Source: Mariannaea sp. PMI_226 (taxonomy: Eukaryota; Ascomycota; Sordariomycetes; Hypocreales; Nectriaceae). Taken from it: a DNA stretch of 64,000 nucleotides. Under the pieces are notes generated by a model. That model ran no database searches. It saw only the letters and a program-made list of their open reading frames with translations, and was not told the origin of the DNA. The stretch spans positions 2,356,001 to 2,420,000 of the forward strand of contig JANFOG010000002.1 in the NCBI GenBank assembly GCA_024336345.1, in the 5' to 3' direction. Shown here piece by piece: positions 36,713-49,597 of this stretch. Each line of letters starts with the position of its first letter. The first letter of the stretch is position 1. The position numbers and the translations under genes were made by a program.

Positions 36713-37411
36713 TCTAATCAGCGATGACTACATAAGGATCCAAAATAAGGGGACAGTGCAACGGAAAGAAAAAGGACATGAGAGAACTTGGTATATTTAT
36801 ATAGACATCTATCCTGCTTGAGTATGATAGTATCAAAATTGTGTCTCTATTTAATCACCTGCGAGCATAAATCACTGTGTAGTTGTTACAAACGGGGGAG
36901 AGAATGAGGAGAAGAATTTAAAGGCCAAGAAAAAAATGTTCACCCTAAATAAAATAAAAAATCATCATATTCGTAGTCTACGTCCGCAGCAGCAAACTCA
37001 TTTAATCGTCTATTTGGCCTCCAAACGCCTTCCAGCCAGATCGAATGCTCCATCAGAACCGAAACACGATCCGTAAAAGTGCGTGCACCCTCAACCTCCG
37101 CCTCCTCCGTCATCTTTGCCCTCTTCTCCCCAGTGGAACTGAGATAATGATCACTACTCTAAGGGTGCAGAAGCTCCCCCCTTGGCTTTTGTATCATTCA
37201 TATTGTCATGATTAGATTTTCTTTTTGGGACGTTGGCAGCTTTATGAAACCAACGTCCCACAGCCAACTGCGGCGCAGGTCCCCCGCAATCGACGTCAGT
37301 TACTGTCATGGCGGGGACATGCCAGATATTGTGCGCCTTCTCGTGACGCAGATGATCATCGCGCGCCCGATTCAAATAAAAGCGGGCGCATCGTACCGTC
37401 GAGCTAGCCAT
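36713..37411. other. Convergent 3' spacer, trm82 and DnaJ gene
   Basis: About 700 bp, A/T-rich near both stops. Short open frames here read antisense to each other and have no recognisable domain. No gene is supported. Confidence 0.5.
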
Positions 37412-38887
37412 TTACTGGGAAGCGCACTGTACACGCTCACCACCAGGGTGACCTTCTTCATCATCATCATCCATCATACCCTCGGCGTTGCCGAACATCT
37501 TGTTCTGGGTCTGTCCGTCGAGGTCTTCAATGTCCGCAGGCTCGGTCATAGCCTCAGCCGGGGGAACATTCTGCAACGAGGGAGAAGGAAGGACCTTTCG
37601 GAGAGCCTCGAAGGCAGAATCGTCGGTGGTCCAGTTCTTCTCGGGGAACTTGACGCTGAACTGGATGTACAGGTTGCCGTGGTCGTGGTGGCGAGCAGAG
37701 GGCATACCCTGGCCACGAACCATCTTGACGGCGTCTGTGACAAAAGAATGTTAGTTGGTTTATTGACTATTGTGAGTTTGGATATTTGAACGTACCTTGA
37801 GCGATAGCCTCACCGGGGAGAATGTCAAGGCTTAGCCATCGTTCATCAAGATGCTCGACGTAGATGGTGCCACCAGCAAGGGCAGTCACGAGCTCGATCT
37901 CGCAGTTGTACAGGAGATCATCATCCTTGCGGGTAAAGCGAGGGTGGGGCTTCTGCTCAATCTCGAAGACGACATCACCGGCTTGCACACCTGGCGCCTG
38001 ATCACCCTCACCACGGAACTCAACCTTGGTGCCGCTGCGGACACCCTTATCGACGTGAACGTGGAGAACCTTGCGGTCAACAATGGTCTTCTTGCCATTG
38101 CACTGCTTGCAACGATCCTTCTCCTTGATGATCTCACCCTCTCCGTTACAGTCGGGGCAGACAGTTTGGAATCGCTGGATCATGGGTCCCATCTGGCGCA
38201 TCATGGTCTTCATACCGTGGCCATCGCAGCCAGGACATCTCTTGACTGCGCCCTCCTTACCACCGAGACCGTCGCACTTGGGGCAGATGATGGACCGTTG
38301 CAGAGCCAACTTAGAGATCTTGCCCCGGTAGATGTCCTCAAGAGAAACCTTGTGGGTGTGGTGAATGGTTCGCGCCTTGGGGGGGCCTCGTTGGTTCATG
38401 CCTCCGAACATGCCACCAAGGCCACCACCGAATCCACCACCGCCGAAGAACTGAGCGAACAGATCCTCAGCTGCCATGCCACCACCGCCAGCGCCGCCCT
38501 CAAGGCCGGCCTCGCCATATTGGTCGTAGACTTGTCGCTTTTGCGAGTCGGATAGGATTTCGTAGGCGTGAGAGATCTCCTTGAACTTGTCTTCGGCCTC
38601 GGGGTTGTGGGTATTCTTGTCTGTGAGAAACCAAAGGTCAGAAAAGGTCCACATCTTCTCGTATTACGGGAACGAGAAAAGAGCAAATGAAAAGAAAGAA
38701 GAAGAAAAAGGACTCACCAGGGTGATACTTCAGAGCACCGGTCTTGTAGGCCTTCTTCAACTCCTGCTCGGTGGCTGTGGGGGAGACCTAGAGAAAAAGA
38801 ACTTAGATTATGTCCAGGATGTAATGCGGACAAGTTGGCGAGCGAACTTACACCGAGAGTGTCGTAGAGCTTCGTCTCTTTAACCAT
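37412..38887 (-). CDS. ydj1: Type I Hsp40 / DnaJ co-chaperone (Ydj1/Mas5-like), farnesylation motif
   Basis: Cytosolic DnaJ co-chaperone that stimulates Hsp70 and helps protein import. Exons 38887-38852, 38787-38718, 38620-37796, 37734-37412; 417 residues. The J domain begins MVKETKLYDTLGVSPTATEQ. The HPD motif (34-36) is rebuilt across intron 2. A Gly-rich linker with GGGGFGGGLGGMFGG follows. Then four zinc-binding repeats: CPKCDGLG, CPGCDGHG, CPDCNGEG, CKQCNGKK. The C-terminal client-binding region ends with the CaaX box CASQ, the same tetrapeptide known from yeast Ydj1, so the protein is probably farnesylated and partly membrane-bound. All type I features are intact. I did not find convincing heat-shock elements upstream by eye. 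Confidence 0.96.
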
Positions 38888-41608
38888 GGTTGCGGCTGAG
38901 TTGTGATGATTCTCGGCGAGTGAGAAACAGAGGGTATGAAGTTATGAGGAAGAGGAGGGAGACTGGAGATGTGATCAATTAGATTAGTCAACTGGCAGGA
39001 AAACAGAGAGGCAAACGCGATCCTCTCTCCAGCGGCCGCAATCAATGGTAAGTTCCAGGGCCAGTTGCCAGCGATGCCAGCACAGGAGAAGAAAAGTGAA
39101 GGCGCGCGATTGTGGAATTGGTGCGAGGCAAAAATGGGCAGCAAGTCCGTACCTTTTTGTCCACCCAAAAACCTATATCGAAGTCGGCTGGCGGGGCTGT
39201 GAAAGTCGTTTCGGCCTCTTTAATTTTTTTTTTTTTCCTTTCGGAGGAGGGGTTTGGATCACGATGGCTGTCAGGCGGAAGCAAAGCAAGGAAAAGATTC
39301 AACGTCGATGCCTCTGAGAATCCTGAGGTAGTCGAAAGGCTTGAGAGACTTGACAGGAAGAAAAGAAGAAAATTGCCGCGACAAAGAGTAGACCAGAACA
39401 ACTGAGCGAACGTCAAGTCAAGATTGCACCCTGTGCTTTGGGGGGGATAGAGAATGGGACTCAAGGGAGGCTACTAATGACAATGAGGGTCGCCGGCTGG
39501 CGGAGCGTGCGCCTCATGGAAGTGTGTAGAAGAATGTCGATTCTGTGGCGGTGCTGATAACGCACAACTTGTCACTACCCACGCTCCATAGGGTGCGCTT
39601 GAAACTGTTGCTGGCAATTACCAACGGTTAGGTACAGCAAGTACCTGTGCATATCGCAGTACTACGCAACTCATCCTCTCTTGCTACTACCTACCTCCCG
39701 GTGCGTACCTAGATAGTAAGGTAGCGCAATACGGTAATCGGATGAAAGTGCCCCTCACTGAGTGCCTGCCGAAAGCACTCTGTAATATGCAATTCCTAAG
39801 GCAGACACGTATGTGAATACATAAGGCAGGTAGCTAGAGAGGGATGTAGGCAAAAGCCAACAATTAGAAGTCTCTCATCGAAAGCCCAAGATTAATTGCC
39901 ATGACATGCAAGTAGGACCTGAAAGTTTAGATGATTACTTTGATTTACCTTACAGGGACAAGAAAACTGTACTAACTCATCGAACAGAGTCTACACATCC
40001 ACATACAGAGGTAAGGGAATTGCGGAGGGCGGGTGCTTCCACACAGACACAGAAAGGTACTTGGATTTCCATAGGTCCTCCGGCCGCTAATGAGGCGGCC
40101 GTTGATGCATGTACCTTACTAACACGGCCAGCCTGCAGACTGGGACCAGAATCCCCTAGAAGACCCCTAGCATCCTTTTTCTTTCTTTCGTTTTCCTTCC
40201 ACTCTGCCCTGCCCTGCCTTGTCTACGTTTCCCCAGCCAGCCCCGAGCCCCGTAGACTCCGATGGACGGCTCCACTCAGTGATGTGACACGGACTTAGGG
40301 GCCCGTTTTGGATATCACACACACACTCCTCGTGAACAAGCAGGCAGGTTAGCCGGGCAGACTCGCTGAGACGTTCCCAGTGAGTTGAAATCCCAGAGGC
40401 CGACTTGCCCCGTTGTGGCGTTCATGTATCTATTTGTGTGTGTGATGCGCGTGGTGTGTGCGCTTACGTACTTCGTGGCATCCCCGCGGGATAAAAGCCT
40501 GAAGGTGTCTTCAACCCTGGGCGAATCCAGGCACTAAGCAAACAGAGGGCTGGGTCGGAGTCGATATGTGAGACTATCAATGTCCATAATTAGATTTCTA
40601 ATTCATCCCTACTTCACTGTCCCTCTTTGTCGAATTGTGGGGTATTCTCTGCTGTGATACATGGTATATCTACATACTTGTTGTGAATTGATGAAGCTGA
40701 TACATCGGGTTTGGTTGGCCTGCGTCGCTTCAAAAGTGCAACATACTTGGTTGGACCAGCCTGGTTGGCCTCCACACGGCCTGACAATTTGGGGCCAGGA
40801 ATCTCCTAACTGAGCCTCCCCCCAACCCTTCAACGCCTGGATGGACAACCATGCCAGCTCAGCTCTAGTTTTTACCCCGTCTCACAAGTAGCTTTGATTT
40901 GCAGGTTCTAGTTCATGGTTTTCAAGGACAACGGGCGAGCGATAGTATATCTACTAGTAGGTAATCAGGCAGACATAATGGGTAGACTCCTTGACCCAAA
41001 ACAAAGGCAGCCCCATGATTTCATGAAACGTGTGATCAAAAGGATTCAAATTGCCATTGAAGTTAGCAAGGTCAACACCATTTGTGATCAGGTTTAATTA
41101 TATTCCTACTTGCCGCCGTACCCAAGTGAGCAAGTAGCAAAACACCTTGATGCAGGCCCTGTCATCGTCCTTCTCGGCAGTTCTCCGTCAGCACCAGGCA
41201 GTATGACCCCCAGTTAGGTAGCTTTGTACCCACTATAATTGAGGTCAGGTACAGATTCTTGTATTGGAACTTTCGCCCTCAAAGCAGTCTACTCCGTACC
41301 GACGCTGATGTTGCGGCAACGCTGGGACCAACCTCATTGTACCGTATTAGGTACCGGAGTACTGGCAGGCAGCCAGTAGAACTCGCAAACTGTCTACGTA
41401 CTTTGCTGCACCATAAACTTCTCCACCTTTGACCTCTGGGCACTTTTTTGAGACTACATACAGACACAAAACAACTTACACATTGTGATGCTTACTTGCC
41501 AGCCTTGCTGCCTTGCTGACAAAAACTCCATCTCACTGTATTCGCCCCTACACTACACTACACATATCCACAGGCTGTTGAATTCGCCTCCCCCCTTCAT
41601 CGTTCGCC
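38888..41608. other. Divergent spacer between DnaJ gene and bZIP gene
   Basis: About 2.7 kb with no supported gene. TACCTA/TAGGTA strings are frequent at about 39625-39725 and 39820-39835, and again near 41200 and 41340. An ATG-initiated frame (41488-41697) overlaps the bZIP start. A T run lies at about 39223-39236. Confidence 0.5.
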
Positions 41609-41697
41609 ATGGAAGATTCATCCAGCCAGAGCAAGAAGCGAAAGCCGCCGCCCAGGAGGAACATGGAGGCCCGGCGCGAGCAGAATCGCATAGCTAG
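41488..41697 (+). promoter_or_regulatory. Possible upstream ORF overlapping the bZIP start codon
   Basis: An ATG at 41488 opens a 69-codon frame that ends at 41697, beyond the bZIP ATG at 41609 and in another frame. If the transcript starts upstream of 41488, ribosomes using this ATG would miss the bZIP start. Transcript extent is not known. Confidence 0.35.
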
Positions 41698-43180
41698 CCG
41701 TAATTACCGTATGAATCTTCTCCTTCCCCTTCTAGGCTCATCTCACTTTCGCTCTGTCATTCAATATTCTATTTCCTGGGCACACAACGAACATGGCCCT
41801 CGCACGTGAATTTACTCGGACGTGCTGACAACATGTCATTAGGGGAGAAGCGGAAACAGAAGCTGGCCCTTCTGAATCAACTCCTTGAGCCGGATATCAG
41901 CGGGAGCTGTAGTTCAGCAACCTCAAGTGCTCACCGAGAGACATCCAGCTCTTCCATTGAAACAGATGCCATCATACAAGATGGTGGTCTTATCTCCGAG
42001 CAAATGACAACCTCACAAGTGCAATCATCCACGTTGAACATGCAGCCCTCCGAAGTAGACATGAATATCCCCATGAACCTCAACATCGGCACCTCTCAGG
42101 TACCGTCCTCAAATACCGACAATTTAATCGGTCTCTCAATCCCTACCACATCATATCCGTCTACTCACCTCCCCGATACTCCCTTCAATACCATGTTTGC
42201 GCCGTTGGGAACTGATCAACTCATAACCAATCATGAGAACCAATGGAAGGCAGTGGTGCCGAGCATGGCAACGGAAGCAAGTCTTGGTCTCCAGCTAGAT
42301 GATTCTTTTTCCCTTCCGAAGAAGGGAGAGGAGCTCCTCCATGTGGTTAGAGGCCTGGACCGGCTGTCTCTGAACCAGAAACAAGCTCTCTTGCTACTTC
42401 TTCAGCATCAGATTCAATACGCAACCTCATCATCACCTTCTCCCTCCAGCTCAGAACAAAATTCCCCAGACTATATACAAATTCCAGCCCTCACTCCCCG
42501 TACGAGGATGCAGCTGGAGGCCATAGAATTCTCTATTTCATTAGGGAAAACTGCAGCGGCCGGACCCTCTCGCGCACCAAACGACTATGTGATGAACTCT
42601 GGGCTTTTTAGCGCTCTTTTTGCCAACTGCTACGCCCTCGGAATGACTGATCTCGGTTCACTGCTCACCGACGACGGCTGGAGCATATTTGGTCTCGGTC
42701 CAGAAATTGCCTATCATCCCACACAGCTCTCCGTAGTGAGGGCCAAGTTCCGCAATATCACTCCAGCATTGAGACCGTGTGACAAGCAGCTTACATTTCC
42801 CCACCACCCTTACATTGTAAGTTTTTATACCGCCAGTCTTCCTTCCTAAAAGAAATACTCACAGAAATCAGGACATATTTCCATTTAAGACGTTCCGTGA
42901 AAGAATACTCGAGGCTCTTGACCACGACCCGCCTCTTATTGATGAGGACATTCTGTGTCAGGACTTGCTTACCGGCTTGACATGTTGGGGCTCGCAACAA
43001 AATACCCTTGGCATGGAGGCTACAGTTCCGTGGGATGCCCGCAGTTGGGAACCCCGCATCTGGTTCCTACAGAAATATCGCAATCTCGTTGGAGGTTGGG
43101 ACGACGAGATGTGGAAGGGTGCCCGATGGTGGCATAGCATGCGGGGCGAACGCATCCATTCGACGCCGACGACACCATAA
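41609..43180 (+). CDS. bZIP transcription factor with DUF3425 domain
   Basis: Fungal bZIP regulator of the DUF3425 group; members have varied roles in stress and metabolism, so the target is unknown. Exons 41609-41708, 41843-42816, 42872-43180; 460 residues. The basic region MEARREQNRIASRNYREKRKQ is completed across intron 1, between the N-x7-R residues and the zipper start. Only about one and a half leucine heptads follow (LALLNQLL) before a Ser-rich stretch, a short zipper. The C-terminal part (from about 330) carries the DUF3425 pattern: FRNITPALRPCDKQLTFPHHP, then DIFPFKTFRERILEAL and a Trp-rich end (WDDEMWKGARWW). Intron 2 must use the second AG (42871), because the nearer AG (42863-42864) leads to an early stop. 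Confidence 0.9.
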
Positions 43181-43797
43181 CTAAATTGAAGTGAGGTTGG
43201 AAGTTTCTCTCATAGGAACCACCCCGAAGTAGAGAAGGGGAACTAAGGGAAAAGGGTCTACCTTAGCAGCCACCCTGTACCCCGTCATATTTAAAAGCAT
43301 TATCAACAGGTCAACGCTAGATGAAAAACGAAAATATGTTGCTCTAAGTTACATGCAGAGAGCAGGCTCATAGCGGTGGTGGAGAGCTACAATCAGAATC
43401 TTGATTGCCTTTGTTGGTTAACATATTTATGCCATGTATTATTACAAAGTCCTATCAAAGCACAAGAATGCTCAAAGGCTAACGACAATAAAAGGGAAAA
43501 AATAGAAAGGGGTATGGTATCACTAAAGAATGCCAGCCAAACGCATGCCCGAGAATGAAAGTCGACCCAAATAGGCAAAATGAAACAAGAGAAGAAAAAG
43601 GCACACGCATAGGGCGAAGGTTCATCACGCCCATAGTCATCACCAAGCATCGTAGAGTCTTTCTTCCATCCGGGCCGTTTTTTTTTTCTTCGCAAGGGTC
43701 GTCGTTGTCATGAACCACAGCTCTCCCTTTCAACCGTAACAAGCAGGTCCTCTAAATGTAAACCGTGGTAGAAACATCAATGAAACTCGTTCAGGAT
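43181..43797. other. Convergent 3' spacer, bZIP and CAP-Gly genes
   Basis: A 617-bp space between two stop codons, with a T run near 43679-43687. Nothing coding is supported. Confidence 0.5.
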
Positions 43798-46301
43798 TTA
43801 GAATGCGTCCTCGAAGGGGCAGTCAACGCTGTCGTGGCCATCACGCTCACACACAGCACACCACTTTTCGGGGTCCATAATACCGCTTTCCTTGCCGGCA
43901 ACTGGGCCAGATTCCATAGGGTTAGGCAGGATTCTGACGTTGGGGGAGGGAGGACCGGTGTGCTTGAATTTGAGAGTCGCGAGGGGAGCAGGGGCGTCAT
44001 TACCCGTAGGTGTATGTGGCTTCAGCTCATCGTGAGAAGTGTCTCTATCGAGGTTTATATCGCCGTTGTTCTTGGCACCGTCGGGGCCGAACATGTTGGT
44101 GCAGGTGAGAATATCATGGCCGTTAGTCTCACAGATCTCGCACCAAAGAGTACTCGACTCGGTCGCGTTGGAGTAAGCGTCACTTTCTGGCATGGTATCA
44201 AGGGTACTGGCTCGCTTATGAATAGCCTCAGGAGAGCGAGCCTCGAAAGCTTGGGCAAGCACAACGGTGTCGCGGGAGTCTCTGAGCGAGGATCGATGGT
44301 TCATGGTGTTCGGGCCCTGACGTAAACCCTCCAGTTCTTGCTCCAGCTCCTCCTCTCGGCTCGTCTTCTTAGCGAGGAGTGCTTCAAGTTCGGCGACCTG
44401 TCGCTCGAGATTGTCTCGCGCAATCTTGTTTTCGATCACATCGCCTGCGATCAACGACCCAGGTCGTTGAGGGGGTGCTCGTTCTTCAACACCTGGGACA
44501 GTATCTCGACTCAGAGAATGGATGATGGCCTTTAGTCCTCTAATCTCGTCGTCCTTTTGCTCCAGCTCCTTTGAAGACACGGTTGGTTCGGCATTGCCAG
44601 GAGTAGCAGCAGCCTTTTCACGTTCACGGCGCAACTCAGTTCTTGTTCGTTCTACCTCACCACGAAGAAACTCAACTTCTCCGCGAGCTTCAGCCTCTCC
44701 ACGGCGAGCATCTTCCAAGCCTTCCTCTAGCTCCTGGACCAGTTCCTCAAGTTGCTTCAGTTGAGAAGCCACAGAGTCGACATCAACACTTCGGGATTCT
44801 AGTTCTCGAATGTCTGCCATCAACTCTTCTATTCTCTTCTCGTAGACTCGCTCAGTCTCAGTGCTGGCCAGTTCAAGAGTGTCAATGGTGCTGCGGAAAT
44901 CCGCTCGGTGGGCGTCAAATTCTGAGGTCAGCATAGCAATCTTGTCGTTCTTCTCGCGAAGAAGCTGCCGCAGCTGTGCGGTATCCTTGTTGTCCATGCT
45001 ATTCCGTTGTGGCGGCGGCAGCCCCTCGGCATTCTCCATAAGTCCCTGCAACTCAACGAGGCTGCTCTCCATTTCGGACAAAGTGGCTGACTGATCTTTC
45101 AGCTGTCGCTCACGATCCTCCAACTGGGCCCTCAATTGCTCAAGCTCCTCCTCACTCGAGCCGTTGGCAGCACGCGAGGCGGCCCGCGAGGCAGCGCGGG
45201 ATGCAGCACGTGAAACTGGTCGAATCTTGGCGTTGAAGGACGAGACGGATCCCATGCTGCCGTTGGTCATGGTCCGCTGTACGCCCATGAATGCATTTTC
45301 ATCGTCCATCCCGGAAGCCGACCCGAGAGTTGAAGCACTTCGGGGTCCCAGGCTAGGCTTGCGATCAAGTTTTGGCACCTTTTTACTCGGATCACCAGAT
45401 GTTCCACGCACGCTCTGAGTGAAGGCTCGATTTGTAGGACTTCCATAACGAGGCTGAGACTTGCCAGGAGTTGTCATAGAGGGTCGAGGTGCTGGAGTCA
45501 TCTGCATTCGGCGCACGGGGGAGTCGGGGCGGGGCAGAGAGGTTCGGGGGGGTCCTCGTTTGCCTTGGGGACTCGGAGCCCGGGCGCCGGGGCCAACGGA
45601 GGCACTGAACTTTGGCAGACCAGGGGTCGGTGGGGTGTGGTTGAGAGAGTTTTGGTTTCCGGCTCTCAAACCACTAAACGAGCTCATCGTGGGAGTCAAC
45701 GGTAAAGATGGGATCGATTCTCGCCGAACCATAGCCTTAGAGACAGGTAGAAAGATGCCAGCCCCAGGAATGTTTGTCTGGAAATACGATACACTAGTAG
45801 GGTACGAGTTAGTAAGGAAAGCAACAGACAACTGGTCAAGGGAAAATGAATTTCTACGGCTTACCCATCAACATCGCCGCTGTTCTTGCCCCGTGCTGCG
45901 TAGTCTACGTGCAGTTCAACACCTGCAAAGACACCCCTTTTCCCTTGAACAGCGCCAACAAAGCGAACGGTTCCGACCATGCCACCAGGAACATCAACAG
46001 TGTCTCCAAGCGCAAGTTCGGCGCCGGCGCCGCGGCCGGGGGTCGTAGGAATCATGTTTTGTGAGAGATCGTTCAGGACGGACTCGACGGCGTAACTCTC
46101 AGTGACATCTGGTATGCTGGCTAGCGAGCTGGGCGTGAGTGCTGCAAGCGATGCTTTTCGAGGGAGCGGCGGAGGGGCAAGTCGCGAATGCGAAGAGTAG
46201 GCGAGCTTCAAGTTTGGTGTTGATGCAGTGTTGGAAGGTCTCCTCAAGGATCGCGAGGGCGTCTTGGGCCGCGAGTGTGTAGTTGCTGTGGCAGAAGGCA
46301 T
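43798..46301 (-). CDS. CLIP-170/Bik1-type CAP-Gly microtubule plus-end protein
   Basis: Microtubule plus-end tracking protein of the CLIP-170 family. Exons 46301-45865 and 45793-43798; 810 residues. In order: a basic Ser/Pro-rich head; a CAP-Gly domain (about 98-165) with signature GKNSGDVDG (usual form GKNDG); a Pro/Ser/Arg-rich linker; four SRAA units; a long coiled coil (about 275-620, EELEQLRAQLEDRERQLKDQ onward); and two C-terminal zinc knuckles with C-x2-C-x4-H-x4-C spacing (WCEICETNGHDILTC and WCAVCERDGHDSVDC), as in CLIP-170. Intron 45864-45794 has a TACTAAC branch site and ends at ACTAG. This acceptor restores VDGVSYFQTNIPGAGIF, whereas the next AG downstream would lose YF. It probably binds EB1-type proteins and dynein partners. 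Confidence 0.92.
45165..45215 (-). repeat. In-frame SRAA tetrapeptide repeat inside the CAP-Gly protein gene
   Basis: Four successive SRAA units (12 bases each, slightly diverged) lie between the linker and the coiled coil. Confidence 0.8.
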
Positions 46302-49300
46302 GGCGGCCTTGGGTGACGCCCGGCTGGGGGCCTTATTTTTCCTCAGTGGAGGGATTCGTAGAGGGCGTGTCTCATTTGTTTACACCCCACGTCTGCGGCC
46401 GCATCTGGCAAATAGGGGGGCGACTTTCCGTGTCAGTGATCCCACCGCTGTGCAACGAAGTAGCTCCCGTCCACTAGGTAAGGTACCGTAGGTGGTATGG
46501 TTAGGGTACTTTAGGTACCTGCGGGTTGCCGAGCACCAGAGCGAACTCAAAAACTGGGCCTGGAAATGCCAATAGCCCCAAAAAAAGAAAATAGGAACCC
46601 CAAAAAAAGCCACCAAAATATTCCCCTTTTACTCAGGAGGCTCGATGGCGGCGGCAACGGGACGGCTGCGGAAGTAAAATGAGGGCTAGGTGAAAATTTT
46701 TGCCCCAAGGTCGAAAAGAAATGAGCTGGAAACGCCCCAGACGAGATCGATTGAGTTGGGCGGATGGCCGGGACAGTGCGGAGATAGGGAAGCCGAGCGG
46801 AACGGGGGGGTCAGTATTGTAGCTTTCTTTTTCGCAGGCAACTTTCTTTTTGGCGAGGACGGCACAGATACTGCAGCGGAGGTAGAGACGGTGGCTTCAG
46901 CAGTGAGCTTATCCGAAGTGAAGTATACTTGTATGTGCTCTACCGGTAGCGTCGCGCTGTGTTGGTTGGGTTGAAGGAAAGAAGCGGGTAAGAAAAAAAT
47001 TGGAAATGGAAATGCTTCTCCAAACGGCGATGGGATTAGGAAAAGAGGATGAAAAGAAGGCTGGTGAAGGATAAAGATTAAGGAACTGGCTGGAGCGAGG
47101 GAGAGAGAGGAGAGGTGGTTAGATACAGGCAAGTACAAGTACTTGATGTGCAATGTAAATAGATCAACCAAAAACAGGTGAATCAGGAGCCAGATTGGTT
47201 GACTGGTATGTAGGAAGCATGTATTCGCAGTCAGCTGAGACACATACGTCTGAATAGACCACGGCTTTGTTCCTATGCTCCAGTAATTCTTCCCTTTTGA
47301 GCCAGCAAACCAAAGGATAGCGGGAGAGGGAGGGCGAAGGGCGGAGTGCGAGGGGGGGGAGGAGAAGAAGCAGTCGCAGCAACAGTAAGACGCAGAGCGG
47401 CAGCTTGGAGAGAATGACTGATTGAATAAGAATGAATGAGGGGGCAGCTCAGCGGCTTTTTGAAAGGCCTTTTTGCTTTCTTCTTCTTCCCGTTCCTAAT
47501 GAGGTACAGTAGCTGTTGTCACTGGCTCGTCGTCACCGCCTCTGCAGCACCAGGGCTCTCTGCTCCACGTTCCAGCTGCAGGTGCAGGCCTCTGATACAG
47601 GTCCTGGGGATGAACGACGCAGGGGGGAAACCGGGCAGAGGATGGAGGGTCGATGATTTTTGGCCTGATGCGCTGCTATTTTCGCTCCTACTATGCTGTG
47701 GTGTTTATTTTGTACATGAGCTGTCGGCCACCGAATGGGCGTTGGAAATGAATCCGACTGGATATGGCTGCGTGGGAAGAACAGAATCTGGGGAAACCAC
47801 TGCGGGGAGGGGTTTGCTTGACAAGACTGTTCGCTGCGAGGCTGACAACAGCGATAATGAGGCAAGGGGAAGGCAAGTAAACAAACAAACAAATAGTAAG
47901 AACGAGAAATTCGAAATAAATAGACAAGTAAATCAAATTGCACAGCCGTGAATTTTGCACATGCCTGGTGCTGGTGATATTGGCCCGTGGTGTTGACAGA
48001 TTTCAGACCAACTCAACTCCAGCTTGCTACGAGCTTCCCTCACCCATCGCTCCTTTATCTCTTCCCAAGAGCAACCCCGGGCCAAAAAAACAACACAACA
48101 CTTGCTCCTGCAGCGACCGTTGTCATGATGCGCCTGCGCTGCAGGGTCTGTTTACATCATGCATCTTATCCTCCGTCGCCGTGGCATCGTATGCAGACGC
48201 TGCATCACGCGCTGCAGCCTCCCCTCCAGCTTCCAATAGTAGACTGAACCTGAGCTGCAATTCGATGCAATCGCCGCCGAGACCACCCGGGTAGAGCCCT
48301 GGATGGACATCTCTCAACTTCATTCGCCTAAGCGCCGCTCCACCTGAGTGCAGCCCTTCGACCCAGTGGAACTCATAGTGCGGGAAAAAGGATGACGGCG
48401 CCCAAGATCGGGAGTAGTGTGAGAATACTATATCGTCAAGACAACGAATTATCTTGCCACTTGATCAAACGCTCCCCATTGGACATGGGAAGTCGGGGGC
48501 CCCCATTCGTGAATGGAATACTTTGGATGATGGGTACTTTGACATTTGACAGTCTGACGGCTTGGTGGCGGCCTCGAAGAAGCAGGCCATGGTAAATTGG
48601 GAAGCCTGGAGTAATCTGTCCTGTGGTAATAGATCATTTCTCAGCAAACCATCGGTCGTCAGACTGATGGCCCCATTCGTTGGGACACTCTCAATCTGTC
48701 TAGGTCTCCCTGACAGGCTGACATTGAGGTGGCAGGGATTAGGCGGATGGAATTGTCATGGTGCCAGACAACGGCTGACGTCAAAGATCATCTCGACCCC
48801 TGGACAATTTTGCCTCGCTTCCACCAAAGTTAGACACCCCTCAAACCTCGAAACTACCCAAAGTCTGATGCTGCAATGTCATGTCTCCCGAGAACACAAC
48901 ACAGTTTCTTCTTAGCAAACAAATTGACTCTTGGCGTTGCCTCTCGTATTTGTAGCCCACCTTCCACCATGGACGTACAGCCGCAGTCTGGTACTTACGT
49001 GTCTGTCAACTTCCTCGCCGTGGAGCTTGTTCTATAATTACAAATATAGTACTTGAAATCAGACGACCAAGCAATGCCTGTACATCAGTATAGGCATTAG
49101 GAAAGATCGCCTCGAAACACTAAAAAGCACCAAAGACCTATTAGGGGTTTCTCGTCTGTGAAAACCAAAAAAAATCATTGAGCGCTTCTCGTGGTAAATA
49201 ATTTCTCAGCAGTAACTGGGTATCCGTATTCAGTCAACCTTGGGCCTTCACAGCTTTCCCGCCAACTGGATCCTCTCTTACTTGGCCGTTCTTGGCCTGT

Positions 49301-49597
49301 CAGCCCGTTATTTGTATCGTACATAGCCTCACTGTGTTCCATCGAAGGGGTCAATTTCCCTTGTAACCCTGGGGAACAGTTGCTGACGCTGACCCTAGCG
49401 AATTGAGTGCACCCCGCACCCCTGATGCACCCTGGAGTAGGAATGGTCGTTCGCCGTCATTAAAAGCCGAGACATTTCATATTGTTTTGTAAACTGCAAG
49501 CCAGTGTTGTCTACCTGTCCGTCACGTGCGAGCGTGATATCGTTCGCATTCAAGGCCTCAGTATCTTTACGACGATTGGGCTGGCGATGTTCTCCTT
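46302..49597. other. Intergenic region upstream of the CAP-Gly gene
   Basis: About 3.3 kb between two minus-strand genes, with no supported gene. It includes a TAGGTAC-rich spot near 46480-46520, short A and T runs, AAAC repeats near 47880-47893, and many short overlapping frames on both strands without any recognisable domain. Confidence 0.5.

Noticed and set aside
37851..38555. 234-codon plus-strand frame opposite the DnaJ gene
   Set aside because: Antisense shadow created by codon bias of the chaperone gene.
47436..47951. 171-codon plus-strand frame
   Set aside because: No recognisable domain, mixed composition, and equally long frames on the opposite strand.
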